Assembly: GCA_963575745.1 (NCBI GenBank) | Contig: CAUYUJ010014771.1 | Span: forward strand, 343,501-407,500 | DNA length: 64,000 nt | From: Prorocentrum cordatum | Lineage: Eukaryota; Sar; Dinophyceae; Prorocentrales; Prorocentraceae | Direction: 5' to 3' | In this document: piece by piece, positions 32,093 to 42,002 of the stretch | How the letters are laid out: each line of letters starts with the position of its first letter | Numbering within the stretch: the stretch's first letter is position 1 | Translations under genes and position numbers: made by a program | The notes under the pieces: model-generated | The model's database searches: none | Told to the model about the DNA's origin: nothing | The model's input: only the letters and a program-made list of their open reading frames with translations

Positions 32093-32364
32093 GCTGCGTT
32101 CCCGTCCTCTTCATAGAGGCCCAGATGGACTTGTGGAGGGCGCACTTCACGAAGGCCAGGAGGACTCTCGAGCGCTGTCCAGTGGCAGTGTCCAGGCACC
32201 CGCTTTTTGTTTCCCATTCCGCACCATCTTTGGTTGAGAGCCCCACGAACGATGGGCAACCCATGGTCAAGCGACGTCCGAGGTCGGCAGCTCGCGGCCA
32301 TGTTGCTGCGAGGCACGGTGGAGGCATTGGATATGGATTGACAGGGCGCGCCTTTTGGTGGTGA
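32093..32364 (+). CDS. Exostosin-like (GT47) gene, exon 5 (3' limit uncertain)
   Basis: Begins with the rest of the Gly codon and reads CVPVLFIEAQMDLWRAHFTK. This is the segment after GC(I/V)PV in exostosin-like enzymes, where an LW..HF pattern is plausible. The frame remains open to a TGA at 32362-32364, but after about 32180 the text loses family character. The true exon may therefore end earlier at an unrecognised donor, with more exons beyond. I found no downstream C-terminal exon. Confidence 0.5.
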
Positions 32365-32479
32365 AATTACTGTTGCGATTTATTTCCGAGCGCCCCAAGA
32401 AATCATCGAGAGACCTGCAGTGAGTACCCGAGAGTGACCAAATAGTGGAAAACACTTCTCCACAATGGATCCTCCTTGA

Positions 32480-32770
32480 AAGGGGTTTCTTTTAATCTAG
32501 TTTTGAGGAAGGGCCCACAGAGCCTCCGAACAGGGCCATTGAGCGCCCCAGGAGCCCCAAAGAGGGCCCCGAGAAGTCCCCAAGAGGGCCGAAGATGCGC
32601 CCACGAGGGTCGCACGAGGCCCCGAGAGGCTCCCGGTAGAGTCTCACGAGCCAAAGGCGGACCAAGAGGGTTCCAATATGTCTCCGAAACACCCCGCGAG
32701 GACTTCAAGAAGCGCCCCCTCAAGATGGGCCCGAGATCGGCGTCACCCCAAGATACTAATACTATCTCTG
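32480..32770. repeat. CCCCAAG-type satellite patch
   Basis: Short units such as GCCCCAAAGAGGGCCCC and CCCCAAGAGGGCC, the reverse orientation of the CTTGGGG family at 22.7 and 40.4 kb. The 500 bases that follow show no gene. Confidence 0.65.
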
Positions 32771-33289
32771 CGTCGCCCCCCCCCCCAGGGGACGAAGGGC
32801 TCGCCAAGAAATCTTGTAGTATCAGCTCATGGGCGGGCGTTTCCTGGCCATACCACTCGGGAAACGATACGCTACAATCTGCTTGTACCATGTGTCCGGG
32901 CCAGGCGCACGCATCCAAGGAGGAAAGATAGCTCTAGTATGTCATTGTGCGTCCCACAAGAAGCTCCAAAGTCACTGCAATGCCCGATGCGTCTCATTGC
33001 CTTTTCGTCTCCAATGGGTTCTCTCGCGAGGGGGCGGCGCGTCGCGTTCCTGTCGAGCCCTGATCGATCCCGCGTGTCAGGCCCCGCGCAGTCCTCCCTC
33101 TGCCAACGGGGCCAGTGGTCTCAGGCCATCCATCGGCCGCAGGGCCGTGGATCCCTTGGACAGCGACTCCTCGTCCGATGCCCCCGCTGTGGACCCCCCC
33201 CCGCTCACCTGCCCCCCCCCGCCTCTGCCTTCTCCTCAATGCTCCCATCGTCGGACGCCTCTCCCACTGCGGCTCCCCCTCCCCGCCTC

Positions 33290-33548
33290 GTCCCCCTCCT
33301 CCTTCTCCTACTCCACCTCATCCTCCTCATTTTCCTCCTCCTCCTCCTCCTGCTCCTGCTCCCCCTCCTCCTCCTCCTCCTCCTCCTCATCCTCCTCCTC
33401 CTCCTCCTCTTCCCCCCCCCCCTCCTCCTCCTCCTCCTCCTCCTCCTCTTCCTCCTCCTCCTCCTCCTCCTCCTCCTCCCCCTCCTCCTCCTCCTCCTTG
33501 TCCTCCTTCTCCTCCTCCTCCTCCTTTTCCTTGCTCCTCCTCCTCCTC
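33290..33548. repeat. (CTC)n polypyrimidine array
   Basis: About 255 bases dominated by CTC triplets with occasional C-runs. Both strands give long artefactual frames. Confidence 0.95.
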
Positions 33549-33691
33549 CCCAATTCCTTTTCCTTATACAGAACTTCTCCCTGTCGCACCCCGAGGCGAG
33601 TTTTTTTGGCGGGCCGGGCGTTTCGCCTGAGACTTCCTCACCACTCATGCCCCAGCCTGAAGCTCAGATTTTGGCAGCAGTTTCAGATATG

Positions 33692-34028
33692 GAGGGCGTG
33701 TCGTATTCAACATGTAGCTCTCGCTGTAGCGCCGCGCACATTGGTTTTGGCGAATCTGCAAGAATTCTACATATAGAGGGCGGGCCGTTTTTTTTATGTG
33801 GCTCTCGCCTCAGCGCCGCACACATTCGTTTTACACGTTTGCAAAGAATTTCACGGATTGAGGGTGGGTCGTTTTCAAAATGTGGTTCTCGCCGTAGCGC
33901 GGGGCACATTCGTTTGTTTTAACGTTGCAAGAGCTTCATGGATTGAGGGCGGTTCCTTTTCAAATTGTGGTTCTCGCTTTAGCGCCGCGCATCTTCGTTT
34001 TCATTATTCGCACGGGTTTCACATGTTC
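33692..34028. repeat. 84-bp tandem repeat, four units
   Basis: Units start with GAGGG at 33692, 33776, 33860 and 33945 (spacing 84, 84, 85). Shared blocks are TTTTCAAAATGTGGTTCTCG, GTAGCGCCGCGCACATTCG and TTGCAAGAATTTCA. Confidence 0.9.
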
Positions 34029-34049
34029 CCCTGATCAGCGTACCAGAAA

Positions 34050-34240
34050 TGGTGTTCTGGAAGGGCTCAGGATTCTGAGGGTGCAACAGTTACGTTGGTT
34101 CGCGGTGTTGAAGTTCCAGGAATAGCGTTTTGGCACGCTTCAGGATCGTCAAGACGCAACAGTCAGGTTGATCCGTGGAGTTGTAATCCCGAAAACAATG
34201 TTCTGGCATGCTTCAGGGTCTTCAAACGGTTGTCTTCATA
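34050..34240. repeat. About 73-bp tandem repeat, 2.5 units
   Basis: Units begin near 34050, 34125 and 34198 with GTTCTGGCAYGCTTCAGG-like sequence and share GACGCAACAGT and a GTTGAAGTTCC/GTTGTAATCCC block. It follows the 84-bp array directly. Confidence 0.75.
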
Positions 34241-34344
34241 CGAGGCAGTTCCCTCAGTGGAAATGGACCGTTGTAGGGGCCTTCGAAGAGGAAGCTTGAC
34301 GAGAGGGTTTATTCCAACATCGCGGATGACTCGTGGTTTTACAC

Positions 34345-34620
34345 TCCTCCACCTCCTCCTCCTCTTCCTCCTCCTCCTCCTCCTCCTCCTCCCCCTCCTC
34401 CTCCTTTCCTCCTCCTCCTCCCCTCCTCCTCCTCCTCCTCCTCCTCCTCGTCCTCCCCCTCCTCCTCCCCCTTTTCCTCCTCCTCCTCCTCCCCTCCCCC
34501 TCCCCCTTCTCCTCCTCCTCGACCACTTCCTCCTCTTCCTCCTCCTCCTCCTCCTCCTCCTCCTCCTCCTCCTCCTCCTCCTCCTCCTCCTCCTCCCCCT
34601 CCTCCTCCTCCTCCTCCTGC
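34345..34620. repeat. (CTC)n polypyrimidine array
   Basis: About 275 bases of CTC triplets with scattered CCC and TTCC interruptions. Confidence 0.95.
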
Positions 34621-35151
34621 ACTGGCCCGGGGGCACCCGAGTGGGTCCCCACCCCCGCCACAATGGGGGACCCCTGGGCTTTGGGGTTCAGCCCTGGTCT
34701 CGCTGCCCGCCACGCCCCGGCAGCAAACCTGCCGGGCTCCGCCCTCCCTTCGGAGGCGGTTTGCGCACGGATTCCGGCCCGTCCGCCCTTCGACGGAACG
34801 GGCGCTCTGGCGGCGGCGGCGAGGAAGAGGAGGAAGCGGAGGGGGAGTGGGAGGGAGCAGGGAGAGAACCAGGAGGCGGAGGCGACGGACGCACGGCCGG
34901 GGACCCTGCGCCACCGGCACCCCCCGTTAGGCGCACGTGCGACCGCCGGAGGCAAGGGGCGGGGGAGGAGAGGGAGGGGGAGGGGGAGAGGGAGGAGGAG
35001 TGGGAGGCGGCGCAAGAGGCAGGCAGCCAGGCGCGCTGCGCGCGGCGCGCGCCCTGCTTCAGCCTGTGGCCCGCTCCTGGCCAGCAGCCGGCCCGGCGCC
35101 GCCCCCCGGGCAGGCTGCTCTCGAGCCCGCGCCGCGGCCCAGCAGAGCCGC
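34621..35151. other. GC-rich sequence, no recognisable gene
   Basis: Very GC-rich. It lies immediately 3' (minus sense) of the nuclease-domain relic and may be its 3' untranslated part. Confidence 0.4.
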
Positions 35152-36286
35152 TCAAGTGTGCCGGGCGCGGTGGGCCGCTGGCCCGGCGCCCGCGCCGTCG
35201 GCCCCGGCCTCCCGGCGTGGCAGCCCGGCGCCCGCGCTGCCGGCCCCGGCGGCCGCCCGGCGGGGCGTGCCGCGGGCGGGCAAGCAGGCCGCGCGGTAGC
35301 TCTCGGCGTTGCCCCGCTGCAAAGTCACAGCGAGGCTTTGTCGGGCCGCCGTGAGCGCCTCAGCGTCCCCGCGCGCCCGGGTCCGGAGCAGCGCCTGCGC
35401 TTCGAGCCCCGCCCGCCCAAGGATCTCGAGGGCGAAGGCCGTCAGCCCGGGGCCGGGGTAGCGCCTGTGCTTGCGCTCTTCCGCGGCTGCTGCAGCCGCG
35501 CCGTCGCGGACAGCGCGGCTCCGGCCCGCCGCGGAGCGGGCGCCCAGCGCCGCGTTCGTGACCACGACGTCGGCGTACGCCGGGCCAGCGGTCGGGTCGG
35601 TGTAAGCCACATCGAGCCGCGCGGCCTCGACGGTGCCGTCGGGCCCAGCTCTGTCCCAAGCGGGGACGTCCTGCTCGGTCGCCACCCCCGTGGCCCCTTG
35701 GGCGCGCAGCCAGCCCGCGAGCCAGTCTCGCACGCCGTTGTGGCGCGCGATGGCCCCGCCGCCCACGTGGCAGTCGACCACGTGGCCGGGGTTGGCCACC
35801 AAGTCCGCCCCGCACCTCGCGCCGTTGGGCCAGCAGCGGAGGCAGACGGCGCTGGCGGCGCCGGGCAGAGGCAGCCGCAAGCGGAGGGCGAGCGCCGGCC
35901 GGAAGTGCGCGTCGGCCAGGCAGTGGTCTTCTTGCGTCGGGGGCAGCAGCCAGCTGCCGGCGCCTTTCCCACCTGCCGAGCGCAGCAGCGCGGCCTGGTC
36001 TGGCGGCAGGGTTTCCAGCAGCCTCTACCGGCGAGCCTGCTGCTCCGCGGCCGAGAGGGTGCGCTGCGCCTTCCGCACGGGCTCCGCCGCGGCCGCGAGC
36101 CAGGGGGCAGCGCCCTGCTGCAGCGCTCGGCCTGCCCCCTCCGCGGCGGCCCATGCCCTCGGGCAGGCTTGCGTGAAGGCCTCCAGGCTGGTCAGCCCCA
36201 GCTCGGCGCAGACGCCAGACAAGCACGCCTGCCAGTCCCCCACGAAGGCCGGCAGCCAGCGGTTGGCGAGTCCCTGCAGCCAACCG
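35152..36286 (-). pseudogene. R2-like C-terminal zinc/nuclease region, copy B
   Basis: Minus strand. Reads GGWLQGLANRWLPAFVGDWQ, an in-frame TAG at 36025-36027, then KGAGSWLLPPTQEDHCLAD and the zinc site CLRCWPNGARCG...GHVVDC. A restriction-like (PD-(D/E)XK) endonuclease pattern follows: ARLDVAYTDP, YADVVVTNAA and ERKHRRYPG. The end reads FALEILGRAGLEAQALLR. This layout is that of the C-terminal region of R2/CRE-type non-LTR elements, where the nuclease cuts the target. No reverse transcriptase is adjacent. An acceptor (GAGCAG|CC) just after the GGA tract is in phase with a donor at 36798/36797. Confidence 0.55.
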
Positions 36287-36296
36287 CCGGCTGCTC

Positions 36297-36655
36297 CTCC
36301 CCTCCTCCTCCTCCTCCTCCTCCTCCTCCTCCTCCTCCTCCTCCTCCTCCTCCTCCTCCTCCTCCTCCTCCTCCTCCTCCTCCTCCTCCTCCTCCTCCTC
36401 CTCCTCCTCCTCCTCCTCCTCCTCCTCCTCCTCCCTCCTCCTCCTCCTCCTCCCTCCTCCTCCTCCTCCTCCCCCTCCTCCTCCTCCTCCTCCTCCTCCT
36501 CCTCCTTCCTCCTCCTCCTCCTCCTCCTCCTCCTCCTCCTCCTCCTCCCTCCTCCTCCTCCTCCTCCTCCTCCTCCTCCTCCTCATCCTCATTCTCCTCC
36601 TTCTCCTCCTCCTCCTCCTCCTCCTCCTCCTCCTCCTCCTCCTCCTCCTCCGGCG
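36297..36655. repeat. (TCC)n array, about 360 bp
   Basis: Nearly pure TCC triplets on the + strand (GGA on the minus strand). It separates copy B's coding sequence from a putative upstream exon. The long open frames through it on both strands are artefacts. Confidence 0.97.
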
Positions 36656-36797
36656 GCGCGCGTGGGTCTCCCGCGGGCCGGAGCTCTGTGGTCGGGAGCG
36701 GGCGCAACGCCCCCACCCCAGGTGCGGTCCACCGCTCGGCGGCGAGCCGCCCCCGAGGAGGAAGGGGTGCGCCGGCCGGAGCCTGTACCTGGCTTAC

Positions 36798-36960
36798 CCG
36801 GGAGCGCCAGGGGGACCAGCAGGAACCGGTAGTAGCTCGCGAGCAGGGCCCCGCCCTCCGGGCAGCCGCGCCAGCTCGCAGCCAGCCGCGCCAGCTCGCT
36901 GCCGTCCCCGCTGCGGCGCCTCCCGCGGCCGCGGCAGCGTCGCGCGGGCGCCGCCGAGCC
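36798..36960 (-). CDS. Putative short exon upstream of nuclease copy B
   Basis: Minus strand. An ordinary-looking stretch, SELARLAASWRGCPEGGALL then ASYYRFLLVPLALP, ends at CCGG|GTAAGC, a good donor in phase 1. Joining to the acceptor after the GGA tract (GAGCAG|CC GGC GGT) completes an Ala codon and continues GGWLQGL in frame. The 5' limit is not known; one candidate acceptor lies near 36905. I recognise no family in the exon itself. Confidence 0.35.
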
Positions 36961-37227
36961 TGGCCGCCGCCTCCGGGCCGCCGTGCCAGCCGGCGCCGCC
37001 CCCAGCTGCCCGGCAGCAGCAGTGCCGCGCCGGCCAGCGCCCCCGCCAGCTCCGCGCCCAGGGCCCGCCCAGGCCAGCGCGGGCGCCCCGCGCCCTCCGC
37101 CGTCGGCGTCGCGCCGGCCCAGCGAGCGGCAGCAGTGGCCGCGCCCCGCCAGCGGCCCCCGTGCCGCCGGCCAGCAAGCAGTGCCCCTTGCGGTCGCTGC
37201 GCGCCGCTGCAGCCTGTCCGGGTGCGC

Positions 37228-38553
37228 TCAGCGCCCTGCTCGGGGCCCTCGCCAGGCCTGGTGCCGCGTGGCCGCTAGTACGGCGTCCGCCGCGTGGCGC
37301 TGCAGCACGCCGCCGAGTGCCTGCTGCAGCCGGCGGATGGCTGCCGACCGCTCGACGTCCAGCGTCGGGGCCAGCAGGCGCACTAGGGCCAGGGCGTCCT
37401 CGCGCATCCGGCCGTGGTCCTCGATCACGAACGGGACCATTCTGAGGCCAGGGTACCTCGTGCGCTTGTCGTTCTCCGCGGCCGCGGTGCCAGCGCGCCG
37501 GGCTGACCCGCGCGCGAGCGCGTCCTGGGACAGCGCGCTGACGACCGTCAGGTCCACCCTGATGGGCGCCGCCACCCGGGGAGCGTGGATGATCAGGTCC
37601 ATGCGTGCCTCCGGCCGGCTGGCTGCCGCGTGCGGCAGGACCACTTCCACGTGGACCGTGCAGCCCATTTCCTCGCACCAGGCCTTCAGCACCGCACAGC
37701 CGGCGTCGTGGCGGCGAACGAGCCACCCGCCCACCGCGCAAGACCGCGCATGCTGCCCCTTCGGGTCCAGCACGGCTCCGCACACGCTTCCGTCGGGGTG
37801 CTTGTGCTGCCACACCCCCGTGCAGAAGGGCAGGTCCTCGCCAAGGCGCACGCCCAGCGCAATGTCGAACTGCGCGTCGGAGAGGCGGTGCTCCGGCCGG
37901 GACGGCGGGCCCAGCCAGGCGTTCGCTCCGGGGCCACCGGCGTTGTGCAGCGCCGCCGCTGCCAGTGGGTCGTGGCTCGCCTCGTTGGCAACGATGCGCG
38001 CAGCCGCAGCAAGGGGGGCCGAGGCCAGAGTGTGGTGCGAGGCTGCGAGCCCCTCGTCGCCCACGTGGGCGGTCCAGTCCTCAAGGGCCGCCTGGAGGAC
38101 CCTCGTCGCTGCTGGGAAGCACCTGTGCGCCCACGGGCTCACGCTGGCCAGCGAGCCCGCCCCGTCGATCCCGAGCCTGCGCAGGCAGTGCGGGAGGCAG
38201 AGGTGCCACGACGCCGCCTGGGCAGCCGCCGCCGTGAGCTCGACGCTTTGCAGCTCCAGGCCCCCGGCTGCGCCCGCGAGGCAGAGCTTCTTCCCGCTCA
38301 AGCCCTCCAGCTGCTGGCCGCGCAAGTGCTGCACCTCCGCCAAGAGCGCAGCGTCCAAGGCGCGGGCTGCCGTCGCTGGGATGCCACACGTCCGCGCGAG
38401 GAAAGTGTAGTCTGAGCTCGTCTTGGCGCGCAGCAAGGCGAGGGCTGTCTGTCTGTCCAGGCCCGCGGCCCTGAGCTCCTTCAAGCGGGTGTACATCCGC
38501 GCCCGGGAGGCCTCCAGCCGGGCCACCTCGGGGCTCCCCTCGGCCAGCAAGCT
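37228..38553 (-). CDS. R2-like C-terminal zinc/nuclease region, copy A
   Basis: Minus strand, 440 uninterrupted codons from SLLAEGSPEVARLEASRARM to a TGA. Helical sequence (MYTRLKELRAAGLDRQTAL) is followed by GANAWLGPPSRPEHRLSDAQ, parallel to copy B, then zinc-type residues (HKHPDGSVCG, DPKGQHARSC). The restriction-like nuclease pattern is ARMDLIIHAP, IRVDLTVVSA and NDKRTRYPGL. VPFVIEDHGRMREDALALVR closes the domain. It is unbroken and all motif residues are present. Upstream sits a long CTC array, so the N-terminal part (RT) is absent or lies on another exon. A host-domesticated nuclease gene is an alternative to a retroelement tail. Confidence 0.6.
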   Translation of the reverse strand, partial: SLLAEGSPEVARLEASRARMYTRLKELRAAGLDRQTALALLRAKTSSDYTFLARTCGIPATAARALDAALLAEVQHLRGQQLEGLSGKKLCLAGAAGGLELQSVELTAAAAQAASWHLCLPHCLRRLGIDGAGSLASVSPWAHRCFPAATRVLQAALEDWTAHVGDEGLAASHHTLASAPLAAAARIVANEASHDPLAAAALHNAGGPGANAWLGPPSRPEHRLSDAQFDIALGVRLGEDLPFCTGVWQHKHPDGSVCGAVLDPKGQHARSCAVGGWLVRRHDAGCAVLKAWCEEMGCTVHVEVVLPHAAASRPEARMDLIIHAPRVAAPIRVDLTVVSALSQDALARGSARRAGTAAAENDKRTRYPGLRMVPFVIEDHGRMREDALALVRLLAPTLDVERSAAIRRLQQALGGVLQRHAADAVLAATRHQAWRGPRAGR

Positions 38554-38988
38554 CCTCCTCCTCCTCCTCCTCCTCCTCCTTCTCCTCCTCCTCCTTCTCC
38601 TCCTCCTCCTCCTCCTCCTCCTCCTCCTCCTCCTCCTCACCCTTCTCCTCTCCCTCCTCCTCCTCCTCCTCCCTCTCCTCCTCCCTCTCCTCCCCTCCTC
38701 CTCCTCCTCCTCCTCCTCCTCCTCCTCCTCCGCCTCCTCCTCCTCCTCCTCCTTCTCGTCCTCCTCCTCCTCCTCCTCCTCCTCCTCCTTTTCCTTGCTC
38801 CTCCTCCTCTCTCCTCATCCGCCTCCGCCTCCGCCTCCTCCTCCTCCTCCTCCTCCTCCTCCTCCTCCTCCTGCTCCTCCTCCTCTCCTCCTCCTCCTCC
38901 TCCTCCTCCTCCTCCTCCTCCTCCTCCTCCTCCTCCTCCTCCTCCTCCTCCTCCTCCTCCTCCTCCTCCTCCTCCCTCCCCCAAGCCA
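38553..38988. repeat. (CTC)n array, about 435 bp
   Basis: The longest pyrimidine array in the window: CTC triplets with interruptions such as CGCCTCCGCC near 38820 and TTCC near 38790. It abuts copy A's coding sequence. Confidence 0.97.
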
Positions 38989-40429
38989 ATCCCTGGGTCA
39001 CTGGACGGCACACCTCGGGAGTCCTCCACAAAAGGAGGAGTTCGCATCCATGGTGGTCTTCGTGCCGGAGGAGGGGCGCTTGCAATGTGACCACTGACCA
39101 TGGCCGTCTTGTGTGATAGAAGTATTGGCCCGTGGCATGAGGTTTCTAGCCTCATGCAGAGACGTATCCCAGACCTCCCGCCTCGGCTTCGACCTTTTTC
39201 CTGGGGCTTGTCGTCTGCACCCGGAAGGGCCCGCCACCCGCCGCCCCCACCCCGCCTGCATGAGATGGGTTCGGCGCGTTCTCCTGGAGCTGGGCCATGC
39301 CTTCTTCTGGGGGATGGGCCCCATCCACCCCCAGTGCCCTCCACCCTTCCGTCCATGATGTGCCAGGAAGCTGGATTCACATGGCGTGATCTGCTGGGCG
39401 AGAGATGGATACACATGCGGCCGGATTCCTTCCAGCGTGCGGCCCTTGTGTGGCTGTGTAGACCAGGTTCCGCATACGTATCCAGCGCATGGTTTCCAGA
39501 TGCTCCGCGTGTGAATCCAGCTACTTATATTGCCAGCTTCCTGGTACTCCACCCTGCTCAGACCCTCCCCTTCCCTCCCTCTCCTTCTGTTTGCGTGCCG
39601 CCAGCGGCCGCAGGAGCACATCATCGGGGACCCGTCGGGAGACTCGCGCAAAGGAGGTATTTCGATGTGGGAGGAACGCTGCAAGGAGTGCAGTTGGAGG
39701 CATTGGGAATCGAAACTCAGAGAGCAAAACGAGACGGTCCACCATCTGCATCCCCACAAGCTGGAACCCATCGCGGGGCCGAAGCCTTTTCAGCTTCCAG
39801 AGAAGGAGGAGGAGGCGGAGGAGGAGCCGAAGGGGGAGATGGAGGAGGAGGAGGAGGAGGAGGAGGAGGAGGAGGCGGCGCATGGTACTCGACCACGCGG
39901 CAGGAGGAGGCGGAGGAACACAAGGAGGGGGGAGAAGAAGAGTAAGAAGGAGGAGGGGGAGGAGAAGGAGGAAGGGCAGGCAGGAAGGAGGAGGACCTGA
40001 CAAGCTCCATGGTGGTCGCGTCACTCTGAGTACCGGGCGGCAGAACAATAGTCGATCGAACGGGCATTGGCTAGGCCACATGTTCTGTTCGCTTTGCGAA
40101 ACCCACCAACCCATCCAGAAACGATGCCCAGACGAAAAAAGCCCTGATCAGGGATGTGAAGGAGCATGGGGTGGAATAGAGGGCTGGGCGCGACGTCCTA
40201 CCCCACGAGAGGGGAGGATGGGGGGGGAATTGGAGGAGAAGAAGGAGGAGGAGGAGGAGGAGGAGCAGGAAGGGACGAGGAGGGAGAGGGGGAGGAGGAG
40301 GAGGGAGGAGGAAGGAGGAGAAACAGGCGGACGAGGAGGAGGAGGAGGAGGAGGGCGAACAGAAAGGCCAGACGCCTCTTGGATGACTCGGAGTCTCTTC
40401 GGATTACTCTCGAAGGCTTCGTGGAGTCC
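38989..40429. other. No recognised gene; two GGA patches
   Basis: Contains GGA-rich tracts at 39795-39885 and 40225-40350. A minus-strand frame of about 257 codons (38998-39771) is open but shows no family motif. Its end near 39030 (GGACTCCCGAG|GTGTGC) could be a donor in phase with copy A, which is only suggestive. Confidence 0.4.
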
Positions 40430-41645
40430 TCTTGAAGTGTCTTGGGGGTCTCTTGGTAGACCCGGGGGCCTCTTGGGACGTTTTGGGTGCCTCTTGGGGG
40501 TCTCTTGGGTCCTCTTGGGGATCTCTTGGGAGCCTTTTGGGGGCATCTTGGCGGCCTCTTGGGGGCCTCTTGGGGGTTGCACCCCTCGGGGCCGTCTTGG
40601 GGCACCCTTGGGAACCTCGGGTGCCATTTTGGGGCCATTTTGGAGGAGATCGATCAAGGGAGGGGCCTTAGTACAGCAGGATCCCCCAGGGAAGCCAACA
40701 TGTTGCCAACATCTTAGTAACATCATTGAGTTTGGTATTATCGCCGAGGCCTCTTGGGGCGTCTTGGTTGCATCTAGAGGGTCTCTTGGGAGCCTCTTGG
40801 GGGCCTCTTGGGGGCCTCTTGGGGGCCTCTTGGGGCCTCCTGAGCACCTTAGGGCTGCCTTGGCGCACCTTTGGAAGCCTCGGGCCTCGGGCGCCATCTT
40901 GGAGGAGATCGATCAAAGGAGGGGGGGTCCTTAATTAGGGCCTCCCCCCCAAGGAGGCCAACATGTGGCCAATACCCTGGTCAAATCATCAATTGTGGTA
41001 TGATCGCCGAGGCTTCTTGGGGCGTGTTAAAAGCAGCCAGGGAGCCTCTTGGGGCCACTTGGGGGCCTCTTGGGGGCCTCTTGGGGGCCTCTTGGGGCAT
41101 TCTGGGCACCTCTTAGGGCTATCTTGGGGCACCCTTGGGAATCTCGGGGGCCATATTGGGGCCATCTTGGAGGAGAGGGATCCAAGGAGAGACCGTAGTA
41201 CATTAGGTCCTCCCCCCCCGAGGAGGCCGACATGTGGCCAAAACCTTGGTAACATTATTGGGTTGGGTATTCTCGCCGAGGCCTCTTGGGGCGTCTATGG
41301 TGCATCGGGGGGGGCTCTTGACGATCTCTTGGGAGCCTCTTGAGGGTCTCTCGGGGGCCTCTTGGGGTCTCCTGGGCACCTCTTAGGGCTCTCTTTGGGT
41401 GTCTTGCGGATCTCTTGGCAGTGCGTGGGGCCTCTTGGAGCGTCTTGGGTGCCTCCGGGGAGCCTCGTGTGGCCTCGTAGGGGTCTCTTGGCAGCTAGGG
41501 AGCCTTTGGGGGCCTCCTGGTCACCTTTTGTGGGTGTCTTGGGGCACACTTGGAAGGCTCGGGGACGGTCTTGGGGCCATCTTGGAGGGGATCGATCAAA
41601 GGAGGAGGGGTCCTTAATTAGGGCCCACCCCCGCAAAGGCCAACA
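40430..41645. repeat. CTTGGGG-type satellite with 260-bp higher-order units
   Basis: Short GGGGGCCTCTTG units fill the array. A longer landmark, GGAGGAGATCGATCAAAGGA with GCCAACATGTGGCCAA about 40 bases later and a GCCGAGGCCTCTTGGGGCG block after that, recurs at 40641, 40902, 41168 and 41581 (spacing 261, 266, 413). The last unit is expanded. Confidence 0.9.
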
Positions 41646-42002
41646 TGTAATCAATCCAGTTTGTGAATTAGCATCCGCGCGTGGCCCCCGACCCCGTGCG
41701 TGCGTGCCGCCGCCGATTCGGCACGTGTGCCCACAGGGGGGCCCCCTTTGAGCATGCTACTGTGCGACTGGTCTCGCATTTTCGCTGAAAGAGCGCGAGG
41801 TTGCCATCCCATCTCCTGTTGCTGCTGCTGGGTGCTGGGGACGCTCATCACATCGGCGGTGGCCCAGAGGAGTGAATTTCACATTGGTGTGTGCGGAGCG
41901 GCGATCCACGGCACCGCTACCACGGCGCGGCTCTGGCTTAGCCTAACGGCTCAGACCACACTGCGGAAGGAGCTCGTATCTCAGTGTATCGCCGTCGGAA
42001 CC

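Noticed and set aside
35360-36592. Minus-strand 410-codon frame with long Glu/Gly runs
   Set aside because: Starts inside the GGA array and continues in a frame other than the one carrying the nuclease motifs.
34333-37278. Very long + strand open frame (981 codons)
   Set aside because: It is made of Ser/Pro/Leu runs from CTC arrays joined by the antisense of the nuclease-domain copies. GC-rich and repeat composition removes stops; no family motif.
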